Source: Brachionus rotundiformis
Taxonomy: Eukaryota > Rotifera > Eurotatoria > Ploima > Brachionidae
Direction of reading: 5' to 3'
Assembly (NCBI GenBank): GCA_016802295.1
Contig: JAESIW010000118.1
Coordinates: forward strand, 1,106,302-1,142,027
Length of the DNA stretch: 35,726 nucleotides
Shown: piece by piece, positions 25,201 through 35,486 of the stretch
Position numbering within the stretch: position 1 is the first letter of the stretch
How the letters are laid out: each line of letters opens with the position of its first letter
Notes under the pieces: generated by a model
Seen by the model: only the letters and a program-made list of their open reading frames with translations
The model's database searches: none
Told to the model about the DNA's origin: nothing
Position numbers and translations under genes: made by a program

Positions 25201-28200
25201 TTTCGATTTGGGCTTTTGACTGATCGATGAGACTATGGCTATTGGCAAAATTGTTCTCATCTTGGTTCTCTTCATTAATGTCAGATAAATCGAGCTTAAA
25301 ATGCTTGCTAACAGACTCCATTGATCTGTTTGTGTGACTATCTGTAAGGGCCATATTGGAAACAATGTTATTGTTTTCGAGCACAAATTTCCACTTGTAA
25401 TTGACTTGTAAGGGTCCAATGTTGGTCATTTTAACAATTTGAGTTACTTCTGTATTGTTCAAGATACAACCAAAGTCTATGTTATCCACTTCAAGATGAA
25501 TATTGGGGAAGTATATCTCTCCAATTAGGTTGATGACATCACCATGTTGGTGCTCTGAATAGTTTATATTTAAAAATCCATTAGATATCTCATTGTGTAA
25601 GTCATTTTTGAAATTTGTATTGTAATTTAAGGCTATTTGTAGCGAATCTCCAGTTTTTAAATTGGTCATTGTCTCCTCGACTAAACTTCCAGTCTCATGG
25701 TCAACTAGGCTAAATGGAGAACTGGTCGACATGTGAGCAGTCAAGTCAAGAGACGATACATTTGATATTGTTAAATTTTTTATCTGATTTGAAGGCAAGC
25801 TCTTTCCATCCTTGTAAAATTTTTAATTAATTTTTTCCAATTAAGAAATATTTTTATTCATTCAAACTAATAAAATTTAAATTAAAAAAAAATTGCATAT
25901 TTATTAATTATTATTAAATTGATTAATAATTTTTTAAAATTTAAATTCTAATCTTGTTATTTTTGTCAAAAATAAATTTGATATTTAGCCTTAATTAATT
26001 AATTTAGAATAAAATTACATGTTCGCATCTGAATACAAGATCTTTGGTTGAAAAAGAGACCAATGGTGCGACAAACTCGCATCGAATTTTAAATCTCATA
26101 ATTCTATCTTTACCACTTGTCTTTCCAATTATTGAATTACAAATAAAGTATTCTTCGACCAGCTGCGGCTTTTCGCCAAAAGCTTCGATGATAATTTCTT
26201 TACACTCGGCTGGATTAAGCTCTACTCTATTGGGATTTATTTTAAAAAGAGTGTTAGGCATGGTTTTGAACGCTTTATCTTTTCTGGTCAAACTAGATCC
26301 AGGTATTTCAGGCATAAAGGACAAACTTTGCTGTCTCGAGCTTCGATTGGTCAGTTTAAAGGCTCGTTTGAGCCATCCACCGCTGAAAAATGTGCCAAAA
26401 TCTATCAAATTGCCAATAGATGGCTCGCACACAATCGAACTACCAGCTCCTTGAGCTCTAACATTTATCTTTTGAGTATTTGCATTCTCTATCTCGATAA
26501 AAATACAATCATCATATCTTGTTTTATCAATTAGATAGCAAACAGCCTTGAGTACTATTTCAGCGCCTGGCTCTACCACTCCTTGCGATGGTTCGACTTT
26601 CCACGATGAATTTCTCTTTGCCATATGCACTTTAAATTTGGCCTCAATGAGCGACTCGTTTGAAATGGTAATGTCACGAGGCGAATTCTGCAAAACTGTG
26701 GTCAATCCCCAGTCAATTTCTTTGGGCAATATTTGGCAAACAGGTCCTTGACTGATACAAATAAAACTAGATTTCAACGGTGGTTCAACACTGCCGTTTA
26801 TCTTAATCAACAGGTCTGACTGAATGTCTCCTAGTTGAAGCGATTCGGCAAAAACAGGCACATTCTTCACCGAATTGGGCTCAATTACTCCTTCAGCTTG
26901 GCTACTGGTAAATTTAATTGTATCATTGGCTCTGGATGGCAGCAAATAGTATCTGGCCTTTAGGGAGCTCTCATTTTGTAGCTGTATCTCTTTCTCATAC
27001 GAATGGTAGATAAAACAGCGTCCTAGGTCAACATTTGGTGTCAGAATACTTATTTGTGGTACTGTTGAGCGTGCACTAATGGGCAGTTGGTACAGCTCGT
27101 CGCCCACATTTTCAATATCTACTATCAAGTAAGTTTCGTATTTTTTGATAAAATGTGGCACAAATTCGACCAAAATTTTAACTTCACTCTGCGGTGGAAT
27201 TATGCCCTGGCTAGGCACAATCGAAAACTCCTTGAAGTTGTACTCATTTTCTTGCTCCATTGTGCTCAAGTCTCTTGCCTCACTGTCACTGGCCACTCTC
27301 AAATTGAAGCTCATCGGCACAAGTGACGTATTGGTCAGCATACATTGATGTGTATACTTGAAACCATATGAAACTAGGCCGTATTTAATGGCCGGCACAT
27401 CGAACACAAAAGTAGGTGGTATCACTGTGCCTTGAATGATCATGGTGTATTTTTCTGGCTTACCGTCAATGGTAAAGTCAAATGGTTCACTAAATTCTCC
27501 AAGTTTGTCACAGGTTAGAGTTATATTAATGGCCTGATAGCCATTGGGCGATATGAGGCCTTCATTGGGCTCGAAATTGAAATACTTGCCAAACTGGGTA
27601 TTGGGCATGTTGACGTTGTAGATGGCGTCAATGAAGCCTCGGTTGGACAGAACCACTTCGTAGACATGACTTGACCCAATGAACACACAACCAATGTCCA
27701 ATTTTTCTATGGACAATTGAACTTTAGGCCCGGCACCAACGCCCGTAAGCCTAAGCGGCAGTCGTGACTCGCGACCTGTCACTTGGCAATAGGCTATTTT
27801 GTTGTACACTTGAGCATAGTCCGGCTTGAATATAACACTAACTTCAAATGATGAATTTGGCCAAATGTCGCCTTCAATCGGCTGAATAAAAAACACCTCA
27901 TCCTCGAAATTAAATGGTTTGTGTTCGCTTGTTTTTATTTTATTTTGAAAATTTCTGGACAACAAAGCCATGTAGTCTTCGGCCAGATTGGACATTTTTA
28001 CTTTGGCATTTTCTTCTTCTTTGCTTAAATTCATCACTTCTTTCAATCGTTGCTGTTGTTCTAGTTCGCTTGTGGCAAATTTTTTCCACTCAAAATGAAC
28101 TATTATATCGCTACGATTGTGTATGGTAACAGAACGCTGGTTAGACATGGTAATGTATGTGTCCTCAATGCGAATTGAGCTTTTGTCCAAGCGGACATTT

Positions 28201-29297
28201 ATGTCCTGAGCGGTGCCGTACAATGAGACGTAAATGCATTCGCTTGAGTCGTATTTAACGCAAAGTTCTTTTTTGTATTCGGCGCATTTTTGCGCATTAA
28301 AGTAAACTGTCACTTGCATATTTTCGCCTACTGGCAAAATACCGTGCTCTGGTGTCACCGAAAATGGCCTGGACAAACAAATATTTAATAAACTATTTAA
28401 ATTTTACTCTTTCACAAAGCTTACTCTTCGCATTTGAGCGAAAATTTGGCATCTCTGTTGCCAATGTTGCGAATGCATAGCACTTTGAATGTCGAATGCT
28501 TAACAGGACATGGTCCATCTGCTGAAAAGTTTATCTCATCCGGAAAATCAAGTATGGCCCTTGAGCCAATGCATTTGATGGGCACTAGGAATTTTTCTCG
28601 CTCGGTGGTCACTATAAGCTCGTGGTTGTAGTCTTTGTTTTCTTCTGGAACAAATTGAATTTTGTAAATAACTGGTAAGCCTGGTCCGACTTTTTGGTGC
28701 GCGTCGGCCGATGTAATTATCTTAAAGTATGGTGTGTCCAACTGGGTTACTTTTACTAAACGTGGTACTTTGTCATTGTTGCGCAACAAAAGTGGTATCT
28801 CGTAGGTGGTGAATGGCTCGAATTTTTGAAAGTATATTTCGGATGGATACGGCTGAAACATGGGCTCGTCAACCATCAGTTGTGTATTCTTTTTTTTAAA
28901 TTATAATTAAATAAACAATTAGGAAACAATTTTTTATTTTTTATTAAAAAATTAAATAAATATTTGACAAATATTTTGTTTACTTTTTGAAGACTGGTCT
29001 CACCCATGTCAAGTAGTTCGATTATCTTTGGCAAATGCATCTCGTGCGTGCTTGCTAATTTTTGTTTGGTATCCATGGACATTTCTTTTAGAAATTCTGA
29101 AGGTTTAAGCTTTCGAAACAAAAAAAAAAGTTAAAAATTTGGCAAAATATTTGGTAATCTATTTGGTAGTCTACCTTTCGCATAGTTTTTACTTCTTTGA
29201 TCAATTTGGGATTTTTGGGCGCATTTACCTTACTCTGGTAAGTAATGTGCGGCAAGGCTTCCAATGAGCCCACTGATCCCTTAATCTCCCAAGACAT
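10276..29297 (-). CDS. HYDIN: HYDIN, axonemal central-pair apparatus protein (complete, 18 coding exons)
   Basis: Giant protein of the C2 projection of the axonemal central pair, needed for ciliary bending; built of many ASH/MSP-type immunoglobulin-like domains. Exons in transcript order: 29297-29175, 29109-28984, 28888-28425, 28368-26019, 25810-24932, 24874-24731, 24670-24416, 24357-24074, 24018-23754, 23689-22352, 22252-21702, 21645-21188, 20319-19896, 19839-18184, 17466-17314, 17229-17122, 16950-15136, 14464-10276. All introns are GT..AG, all phases join, and the sum is 15,582 nt (5,193 aa plus stop). Family landmarks: PKIIELLDMGET in exon 2, YEIPLLLRNNDKVPRLVKV in exon 3, FSKTFQLQI in exon 7, LPDYILDFGHVILGTVKTH in exon 9, DWDDRMTIVKYV in exon 17, PPKPQGPF and WVFYLKG at the C terminus. 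An adenylate-kinase-like insert with a P-loop lies at residues about 1920-2230. A disordered S/K/N-rich segment of about 120 residues (14060-14409) interrupts one domain. The true start is the ATG at 29297, followed by MSWEIKGSVGSLEALPHI. Confidence 0.95.
14465..15135 (-). other. HYDIN last intron (671 bp)
   Basis: GTAAGC donor after base 15136 and AAAG acceptor before 14464. The phase-2 junction rebuilds a Glu codon and gives TRVFE joined to VAVINRGKISFDYNW, a typical HYDIN domain boundary. The intron is AT-rich with no feature inside. It shows that the long 3' frame is part of HYDIN rather than a separate gene. Confidence 0.85.
17467..18183 (-). other. HYDIN intron (717 bp)
   Basis: GTAAGT donor after 18184 and TTAAG acceptor before 17466. 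The junction reads KAIVSK then FSITPQSEINFG, as expected in HYDIN. A (TTAA)n run lies next to the acceptor; otherwise nothing is seen. Confidence 0.85.
17468..17493. repeat. (TTAA)n microsatellite
   Basis: About 6.5 copies of TTAA directly adjoin the acceptor side of a HYDIN intron, in the place where a pyrimidine tract would usually be. Confidence 0.8.
19896..20319 (-). other. HYDIN exon 13: charged coiled-coil linker
   Basis: This exon codes a run of about 30 residues almost wholly K, E, A and Q (KEKEKKEKEKADAEKQ and following), then a Q/H/D-rich tract, then the conserved motif GPPIPPPATFAVVPYPVYR that closes the linker region after the adenylate-kinase-like insert. It links that insert to the next ASH domains. 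Confidence 0.8.
20320..21187 (-). other. HYDIN largest intron (868 bp)
   Basis: GTAAGC donor after 21188, TTGAAG acceptor before 20319. Very AT-rich; no exon, repeat or RNA gene that I can support inside. Confidence 0.75.
21702..22830 (-). other. HYDIN adenylate-kinase-like insert (Hydin_ADK type)
   Basis: Spans the end of exon 10 and exon 11. It starts near a Walker-A-like P-loop, GPPLSGKS (residues 1945-1952, bases 22724-22747), followed by CALLTIDSIIIEA. It continues in exon 11 with ERFLLSDCNKGIIIDGLDTL, which matches the second half of the fold, and runs into a long E/K/R-rich helix ending at the 56-bp intron 21646-21701. This insert is known in HYDIN; whether it binds nucleotide is not established from sequence. 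Confidence 0.8.
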
Positions 29298-29434
29298 TTT
29301 GGATAAGATTCGGGTTATATCCAATCAATAAGTCAATGTATTAATGGGTAAAGTTTCTAATACTCTTCTAAAAATTATAGCAAAATTTAAAATGTATTAT
29401 AAAATATCAAAGAGTATTAGAATTAAATTGGTTT

Positions 29435-29448
29435 GTTGCCATGGTGAT
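29435..29448 (-). promoter_or_regulatory. X-box-like RFX site, HYDIN side
   Basis: Plus-strand GTTGCCATGGTGAT; on the minus strand ATCACCATGGCAAC, which fits RYYNYYWWRRNRAC at all 14 positions. It lies 137 bp upstream of the HYDIN ATG, within the distance usual for ciliary X-boxes in C. elegans and Drosophila. Confidence 0.7.
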
Positions 29449-29525
29449 CCTTAAACAAAATTTCTATTTCAAAGTAGAACGAAGCGACTTTAGCTATATA
29501 TGAACAACTTAGTACTTTTTTTCTT

Positions 29526-29539
29526 ATTTCCATGGAAAC
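29526..29539 (+). promoter_or_regulatory. X-box-like RFX site, TBC1D32 side
   Basis: ATTTCCATGGAAAC fits RYYNYYWWRRNRAC at all 14 positions on the plus strand and is palindromic but for its ends. It lies 112 bp upstream of the TBC1D32 ATG. Confidence 0.7.
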
Positions 29540-29651
29540 TGAGAGTCCTAGATGTCAATGTCATTGGCAAATGAGGAAATTTTATTTTTAAATTTTTGAA
29601 TTTTATCCCTATTATAATAAAATTTTAATAAAACAATTCAACTCAATTGAC

Positions 29652-32600
29652 ATGAATGAGAGTGGATCTGCCGAGGAAAAAGTCCAAAGTGAAAGAATTC
29701 GGAACAGCATGCGCAAAATGATCAAATCATTTGATACATATATCAAGGATGCTAGCTTTTCCGAACAATTGGAAGACAATCTGAAGCATATGGAAGAGAC
29801 CGATGGGAATTTTCATCGTCATGAGTTGGTCGAGTATTTACGCGATAAAATAGAGACCAACTTGGGCAATTCAATTGATGGTAGCATTAACGAAGCCTTT
29901 GCCAATTTTAAATTCGATGGTGATATTGATCTACAGAACCAGGTAGCTCAGAATATATGCCAAGAAATAGTCAGAACCAAGGAAGTTGCCGAATTTAAGA
30001 ATTCGTTCAAGAACCATGTACTTAGAGCCAATGATTATTTGGGGAAAAATTTTCATGCAAGCTTCATTGAAAACAATTCAGAAGAAGTTACCTTGATCGA
30101 AAATGAGAGCAAAAGTGTCACATTTACCAATGATTTTGATTTTAGCTCACCAGACAATTCAATGAATCATAATAGTTTTGTTTTTTTTACCAGCGAGCAA
30201 TTTCCAACAATAGCCAAAAATTTGGATCCAAACAAATCGGACCAACTGAGACTAAGAGCCATCCAGCAGTTGCTCTCTATTCCCGCATGTGATCCACAGG
30301 CGGCTGACCACTGGGTCGACATAAGAAAGTATTTGAATCACGCCTTTAGAGATCCAAATGAAAAGATAGCTGTAGACAAGAGAAAAAAATTTTAAATTAT
30401 TATTTTTAAATTTTGCTTTTTACAAGGAAATGTGTTTAAAACTTCACTCAAGAACATTAGCGTCATCCCATTACAAAGTTTCCATAGAAATCTACAGGAA
30501 TCTACTTGACCATTTAAGTCAATATTTTCAAGGAAAAGAACTCGATAATCGAGCATTTAAGTCTAATATAAACATGTTGAGTGTGGACAATACTTTTATA
30601 CTTAGATTGGTACTTTAATTTAATTAATAATTAATAAAATTTATTGTTAAGCTTTCAATTAGCTTTTAAAAGTTAGAATTAATTATTCAAAATTTTTAAT
30701 TTCCTATTCATAGTTTCGATTGATGAATGATCATGCCAAAGATGTTTGCCTAAAATGGACACGGTATCCGGACTCTTTTATTGATGCCATAATAGACGAG
30801 ACTTTGAAATTTTTGAGTATGGCTTCAGATCATAAATTTGGCTCACTGATGACTCCAGTTCATTATTTATCATTGTTAGATTTACAGGCTAATTGGTTTT
30901 CCAAATGGATGGTAAATAGAAATAAAAATTTATAGACAAAAAAAGAAGTATTTTATTAATTATTAATTACTAATTAAGCATGGTCATGAAAGTCGAAAAG
31001 TATTGATAGATAATTTAAAGAAATATGAGCATTTTGTGAGATAAAGAATCTTTAAATTGTATTCAGAATGGAAAATTGTTCTTTTTAAGATTCGCTCTGC
31101 CATTCAATCAATTATGCTTTATTCCAGCACTGGGCCTAAGAATTCAGATGCCACTTCCAATTCAAACAAAACTAATCATGAAAGAAAAAAGTCTATTGGT
31201 AAAAGAAAAATTGGTTCGAGTTAAAAGTTCTAATTCATTAATTAAAGGTTCAATGGCTTCTGGTTTAATAAGCAAAAGAAGTATATTCAAGAAATCAGAA
31301 ATAGAGTATACACATTTTGTTCATTCGTTGAATTTGGTACGCAAAATACTATGCTTTAAAAATGGTAGAAAGTTATTTCCAATTAAAGTGTCCAATAAAG
31401 AGAGTAAGCTAAATAGTTATTAAAAATTAATTTTTTTCTTTAATTAAATTATTTTGTTTAGTCGGTATTAAAGATTTGATTAAGATGATTATTCAAATTA
31501 TATTTGACACAGCATCCAGTCGAACATTAAATGGTAAAACAAAAATTAAATTTAAATTTTTTTAAAATTAATTAATTAATAAATCATAATATTTAATATT
31601 TAAGAATTTTCACCATCTAGATATGCTTATGATTTATTGCTTGACTTGTGTGTAGCCGAGGATACCTGCATTGCCTGTCTTTGCAATGAAGAAGTGATCG
31701 ATTTTCTCTTGAAGCCAATTAAGACTTTGGTGAGTACAGACAAAGCCAGTGTTACATCTGGCCAACTTTTTGACGAAAGCTGCATGCTTTTGATCGCAAA
31801 TGTGCTGTCTAAATTGGCATCAACTGAAAATGGCTATCGTCAATTGTTGTTCAACAGTACCAAGCGAGATTTTCACACCAATATAAACAAGTTGTACATA
31901 TTTGCCTATTTTTATTAGAATTTAATTTGGTACTTTCTTGTCCAGAAATTCAGCTGCTCATGTCATATCTAACTTTGTGAAAAAAGCGCTCAAGAACCAG
32001 TTAAACCACACTTTGTCAAGTGCTGAAATAAGTGAATACTTGTACACAGTGCGGTTGCTTTACTCAAAATGCCAAGGCGAATTTTTGATCAAGGACTATG
32101 GACTTAATAGGTTAATTAGCGATACATGGAGATCAGTGAGAATAAATTGAACAATAGGGAAAAAATTTTATTAAATAAAAATTATTTAGCTCGTGGTTGA
32201 AAAGCCCATTGGTGAAACACCAAGACCATTGGAAGAAAAACAAAATTACAATTTACTATCATGGTCCGACTCGTTGTTGGATAATCTCCTAAACATGGCA
32301 TCCACGCCAAAAGGTGTTTTTTATTTAAATGAAACTGAATTATTGGGACAAGTTACAAACTATTTGTATAAACGCTACAAATCCAAAATCCAAGTTGGCA
32401 AATATGAAAAATTTGGCTATGGATTTTTGATCTCACAGCTAGCCAATACACCAAGTGGATGCTATTTTCTAAACGAAGCACAAATAATTCAGAGCATAAT
32501 AGACGACATTTGGATAGAACTTGAATTTGGCACCGACGATTTTATGAGCGCATTTCCCATAGCTTATTCAGTCGAGCCCATAGACCGAGAAGTATACAAA

Positions 32601-34641
32601 CCAATGCTTTGTCTGCTTAACATTTTGTCCTCATTTTCGGCAGTGTACGAGTTTTTAGCAGACGTGTTTGCTACACCTAGGTCCCTGTATGGATGCAGAG
32701 ATTTTCCCAAAGGTCTCATTAGTTTGCTTGAGCGAGTGACTTTTCTGGATAAAAAATCAAAAATCTCCAGCTTATGCAACTTTGAACAATCTCACATTTT
32801 TGGCCTAAAGTTGATAAGTATTTTGCAATGTGATCTGGACATTCTTCTTTTAATTGAAGTCCAATATGACCTTAATAGAATTTTGTTAAATCTGCAAAAG
32901 TCTAATAGGTCCAAAGGTTCAAGTTGCCAGAATGAGGACGGTGAAATGAACACCAGTCGCGATGAAATGGACGACCAGTTGGATCAACTGGAAAATTTGG
33001 AGGAAAATAATGAAACTTGTGCCATCATTGTGGACGCCTTATCTGTTGAAAGAAATTTTGTGCTTGTCAACTCAAATGTGATCGGTGGTCCGAGTGAAAA
33101 GCTTTTACCTGTTAAAAATTTTACCGAATCAGTAAGGATTGGTAAATTAATTAGTATGAAAATCTAATTAACTTTTTACTTAAGAAAAATATTGATTATA
33201 ATTTTCCTTTATTTGATAAACTACCAATTCCAAATTTTTACACTAAAAATCCACTTTACCAAAATACATCCAGTAATTTTTTTATTTACTTTAGAACAAA
33301 ATAACTAGCATTAATTTAACAATTAATTAAGATGTTGAATTTGAGGATTTTATAAAAAATTTTAATTATGATGAAATTATCAAGAGTGAAGAATCTCAGC
33401 TAAGTTGGAAATTGGATTTCCAAAATTTGTATCTAAAAAGCCTAAAAGAATCAAAAACAAACACAGAGATCATGTCCACAGCAATTGGTCAATTTGTCAA
33501 GATACTCGTCAATTTGGATAAGAATCCTATTAGTTTAATAGAGACAAAAACTGATATCAATAGTATTATATCGAAATCTGGCAGCAAACAGTCCAATCTG
33601 AACCAATTGAATTTTCTGGGAATTGAAAAAACAATTCAGTAAAAAAATTAATAAATTTTATTTAGATTTTTTTATGGCAAAATTTTATAAATTTTTTTAG
33701 ATATGGTCAATTGATAAATAGACTTGGAAAGTTGTCTAAGGAAGAGTCATTCAAAAATTTGACAGAACTTGTTAAATATACCAAGACTCTATTGAAATTA
33801 AGCAATACCAAGACAAAAAAATCCCAATCAAGGCAAGAATCTTACTTGAGTAAGTTTGGTTTAGTTAATTAACTGATTTGACACAAAGAAAAGATATTTT
33901 TTTAAATTAGAATCTTGTCAAATATAAATTTTTATTTATTTTAAAAGATATTTTACAAAATTATGCAAAATACTTAAAGACTTAATTAATACTTGGTTTC
34001 AAGCTTTTTGCCAAGAAGAATCATACCCAGGCTATGATTGGTTCCTGTCTACAATATTTTTAATGAATAGCTGTGATTTGGAGTTAAGTTTTAGCTTTAT
34101 ATACGAGTTTCATTTTTTGCAAATGTCCTCGTTTTTATGGTCAGCAAGATTGTTCGGAAATGATTTCTTACTTTCCAGTGTTTATGGCAAAAATGGGATT
34201 AGTATTCTTTTACCAACTACGTGTCATTACGTAGAGCTTATTCTAAAAATTGAACTGCCATTGATATTCTCAGCTTTTCGAATGTCTGGCTTATCGCCGT
34301 CACAAATATGCTCCAATTGGCTAAAGCAATGTTTTTGGAACTATTTAGACTGGCCAGAAATAGTCACCTACATATCCATATGCATTATCTACGGAGTTGA
34401 TTTCCAGGCCTATTTTTGCGTATCGGTGCTAAAGCATTTAAATGAGAAACCAATTACAGACACAAATAGCTGCAATCAGAATATTGTCCAGCACCATACT
34501 GACCGAGACTTGCAGATTTATTTGAAAGAAAGTCAAATTGAAAATTTTAAAATTGAGAACTATATTGATTTTATGTTTGATTTGGAGAAAAAGTATAGAA
34601 AGTATATACTAGAAGATATAAAAAAATCGTTTACAATTTGA
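29652..34641 (+). CDS. TBC1D32: TBC1D32 / BROMI (broad-minded), ciliary TBC-domain protein
   Basis: In vertebrates BROMI acts with the kinase CCRK/CDK20 in ciliary assembly and Hedgehog signalling. Proposed exons: 29652-30371, 30427-30609, 30714-30911, 30979-31035, 31090-31198, 31248-31403, 31462-31533, 31605-31893, 31946-32135, 32190-33141, 33332-33638, 33701-33849, 33980-34641; 4,044 nt, 1,347 aa (human about 1,257). Family marks: LRLRAIQQLLSIPACDPQAADHW in exon 1 region (helical repeat start), NSAAHVISNFVKKAL in exon 9, STPKGVFYL, EKFGYGFLISQLANT, SLCNFEQSHIFGLKL, DALSVERNFVLVNSNVIGGP in exon 10. The C-terminal TBC-like domain in exon 13 has ELPLIFSAFRMSGLSPSQIC and QCFWNYLDWPEIVTYISICI. 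Exons 4-6 and the acceptor of the last exon are the least certain. The N-terminal part is divergent, as usual for the family. The start ATG is the first one after the shared promoter. Confidence 0.92.
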
Positions 34642-34698
34642 AATTGATAATTATTTTTTTTGTGAATATTTTTAGTTTTTTTGATGTATATTGTTAGT

Positions 34699-34704
34699 AA
34701 TAAA
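34699..34704 (+). terminator. Likely polyadenylation signal of TBC1D32
   Basis: AATAAA about 57 nt past the TBC1D32 stop codon. Confidence 0.45.
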
Positions 34705-34955
34705 TATTTTATGATCAATATTTAGAAAATTCTTAAATACTTGTATCAATTTAACAAAAATTTCTATTTGGACCAGCTTACTTCATTAGAGGTCACATAA
34801 GACATTCAAGATGGTCGAAATTCCATAAAAATTGCATCATCAAAGAGTGAAAATCAATTCACTCACTTAACTTTTGGGAAGATTCTGTTCCTCCTAGGTA
34901 TTATCAAATTATCATGGATGGTTTTCTTGATCGAGCTTTGGCATTCATTTTTAAA
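34705..34955. other. Downstream flank of TBC1D32
   Basis: Less AT-rich than the rest of the flank (about 34790-34950). It contains a 48-codon plus-strand frame (34851-34997) with ordinary-looking composition (FWEDSVPPRYYQIIMDGF) but no start codon, no recognised family, and it runs into the adjacent transposon-like element. Could be a gene or element relic. Confidence 0.35.
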
Positions 34956-34965
34956 CCATTAGCTG
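34956..34965 (+). repeat. Left copy of 10-bp direct repeat (target-site duplication candidate)
   Basis: CCATTAGCTG, identical to 35477-35486, immediately outside the element. Confidence 0.55.
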
Positions 34966-35476
34966 GGGAGCGATTCATTTTAGAACTATCATTTTAGCAT
35001 AATTAAATTAGCAAAGGTAAGAAAAATATTGTTTCAATTTAGCAAATTATAATTAGCAATACTATTTATTAAAATCAGCAATAAATAAAAATAAAATCAA
35101 TTAATTTAGCATATTTTTTACCTTGAAAATATAAGTGAAAAAATAACTATCAATAATCTAAAATTAATGATAAATCCGATAAAAAAATCCATCAAAAGAT
35201 AACTGCGGTTGACCTCTCTGTGATGATGTTACAAGTCCAACTTGAACTTATAAATCATTAAATTGATCAATTAGATCATTTAAATTATTATTTTCAGCCA
35301 TAGAAAATATTTGCTAAAATGAACTTGTTAAATTTAAGTGAATGTGTTTGCTATTTTTTTTTGCTAATTTTATTATACAATATTGCTAATTTTATAATCT
35401 TGTTAAATTAACCGTGCTAAAATGAAACAGCTAAAATGATATTGCTATTTTTTAGTCTGCTAAAATAATACAGAGC
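34966..35476. mobile_element. Putative non-autonomous DNA transposon with inverted TTTTAGC subterminal repeats
   Basis: A 511-bp segment bounded by the direct repeat CCATTAGCTG (34956-34965 and 35477-35486), a candidate target-site duplication of 8-10 bp. The left third (34975-35115) carries repeated ATTTTAGC and AATTAGCA words; the right third (35311-35471) carries the same words inverted (GCTAAAAT, TTGCTAAT). The ends read GGG..ATTTTAG inward from both sides, a short imperfect terminal inverted repeat. No transposase frame. An 8-bp-type duplication with subterminal repeats resembles hAT-like elements, but Mutator-like elements also fit. Confidence 0.6.
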
Positions 35477-35486
35477 CCATTAGCTG
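35477..35486 (+). repeat. Right copy of 10-bp direct repeat (target-site duplication candidate)
   Basis: CCATTAGCTG, identical to 34956-34965, immediately outside the right end of the element. Confidence 0.55.

Larger units (their letters stand above)
29298..29651. promoter_or_regulatory. 354-bp bidirectional promoter of HYDIN and TBC1D32
   Basis: Lies between the start codons of two divergent cilium genes. It contains two X-box-like palindromes, an inverted CCAAT box at 29563-29567, a second CCAAT near the HYDIN start (29321-29325) and a TATATAT run near 29495. With so little space, both genes must share most cis elements. Confidence 0.75.

Noticed and set aside
29298..29324. HYDIN start at 29324
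   Set aside because: That codon is TTG. The first in-frame ATG is at 29297 and fits the family N terminus.
31067..31089. Alternative TBC1D32 exon start after the CAG at 31066
   Set aside because: It would make a 31-bp intron, shorter than any other here, and a less natural protein segment. Kept as an open finding only.
34851..34997. 48-codon frame with ordinary amino-acid composition
   Set aside because: No start codon, no clear splice acceptor, no recognised family, and it crosses the boundary of the transposon-like element.
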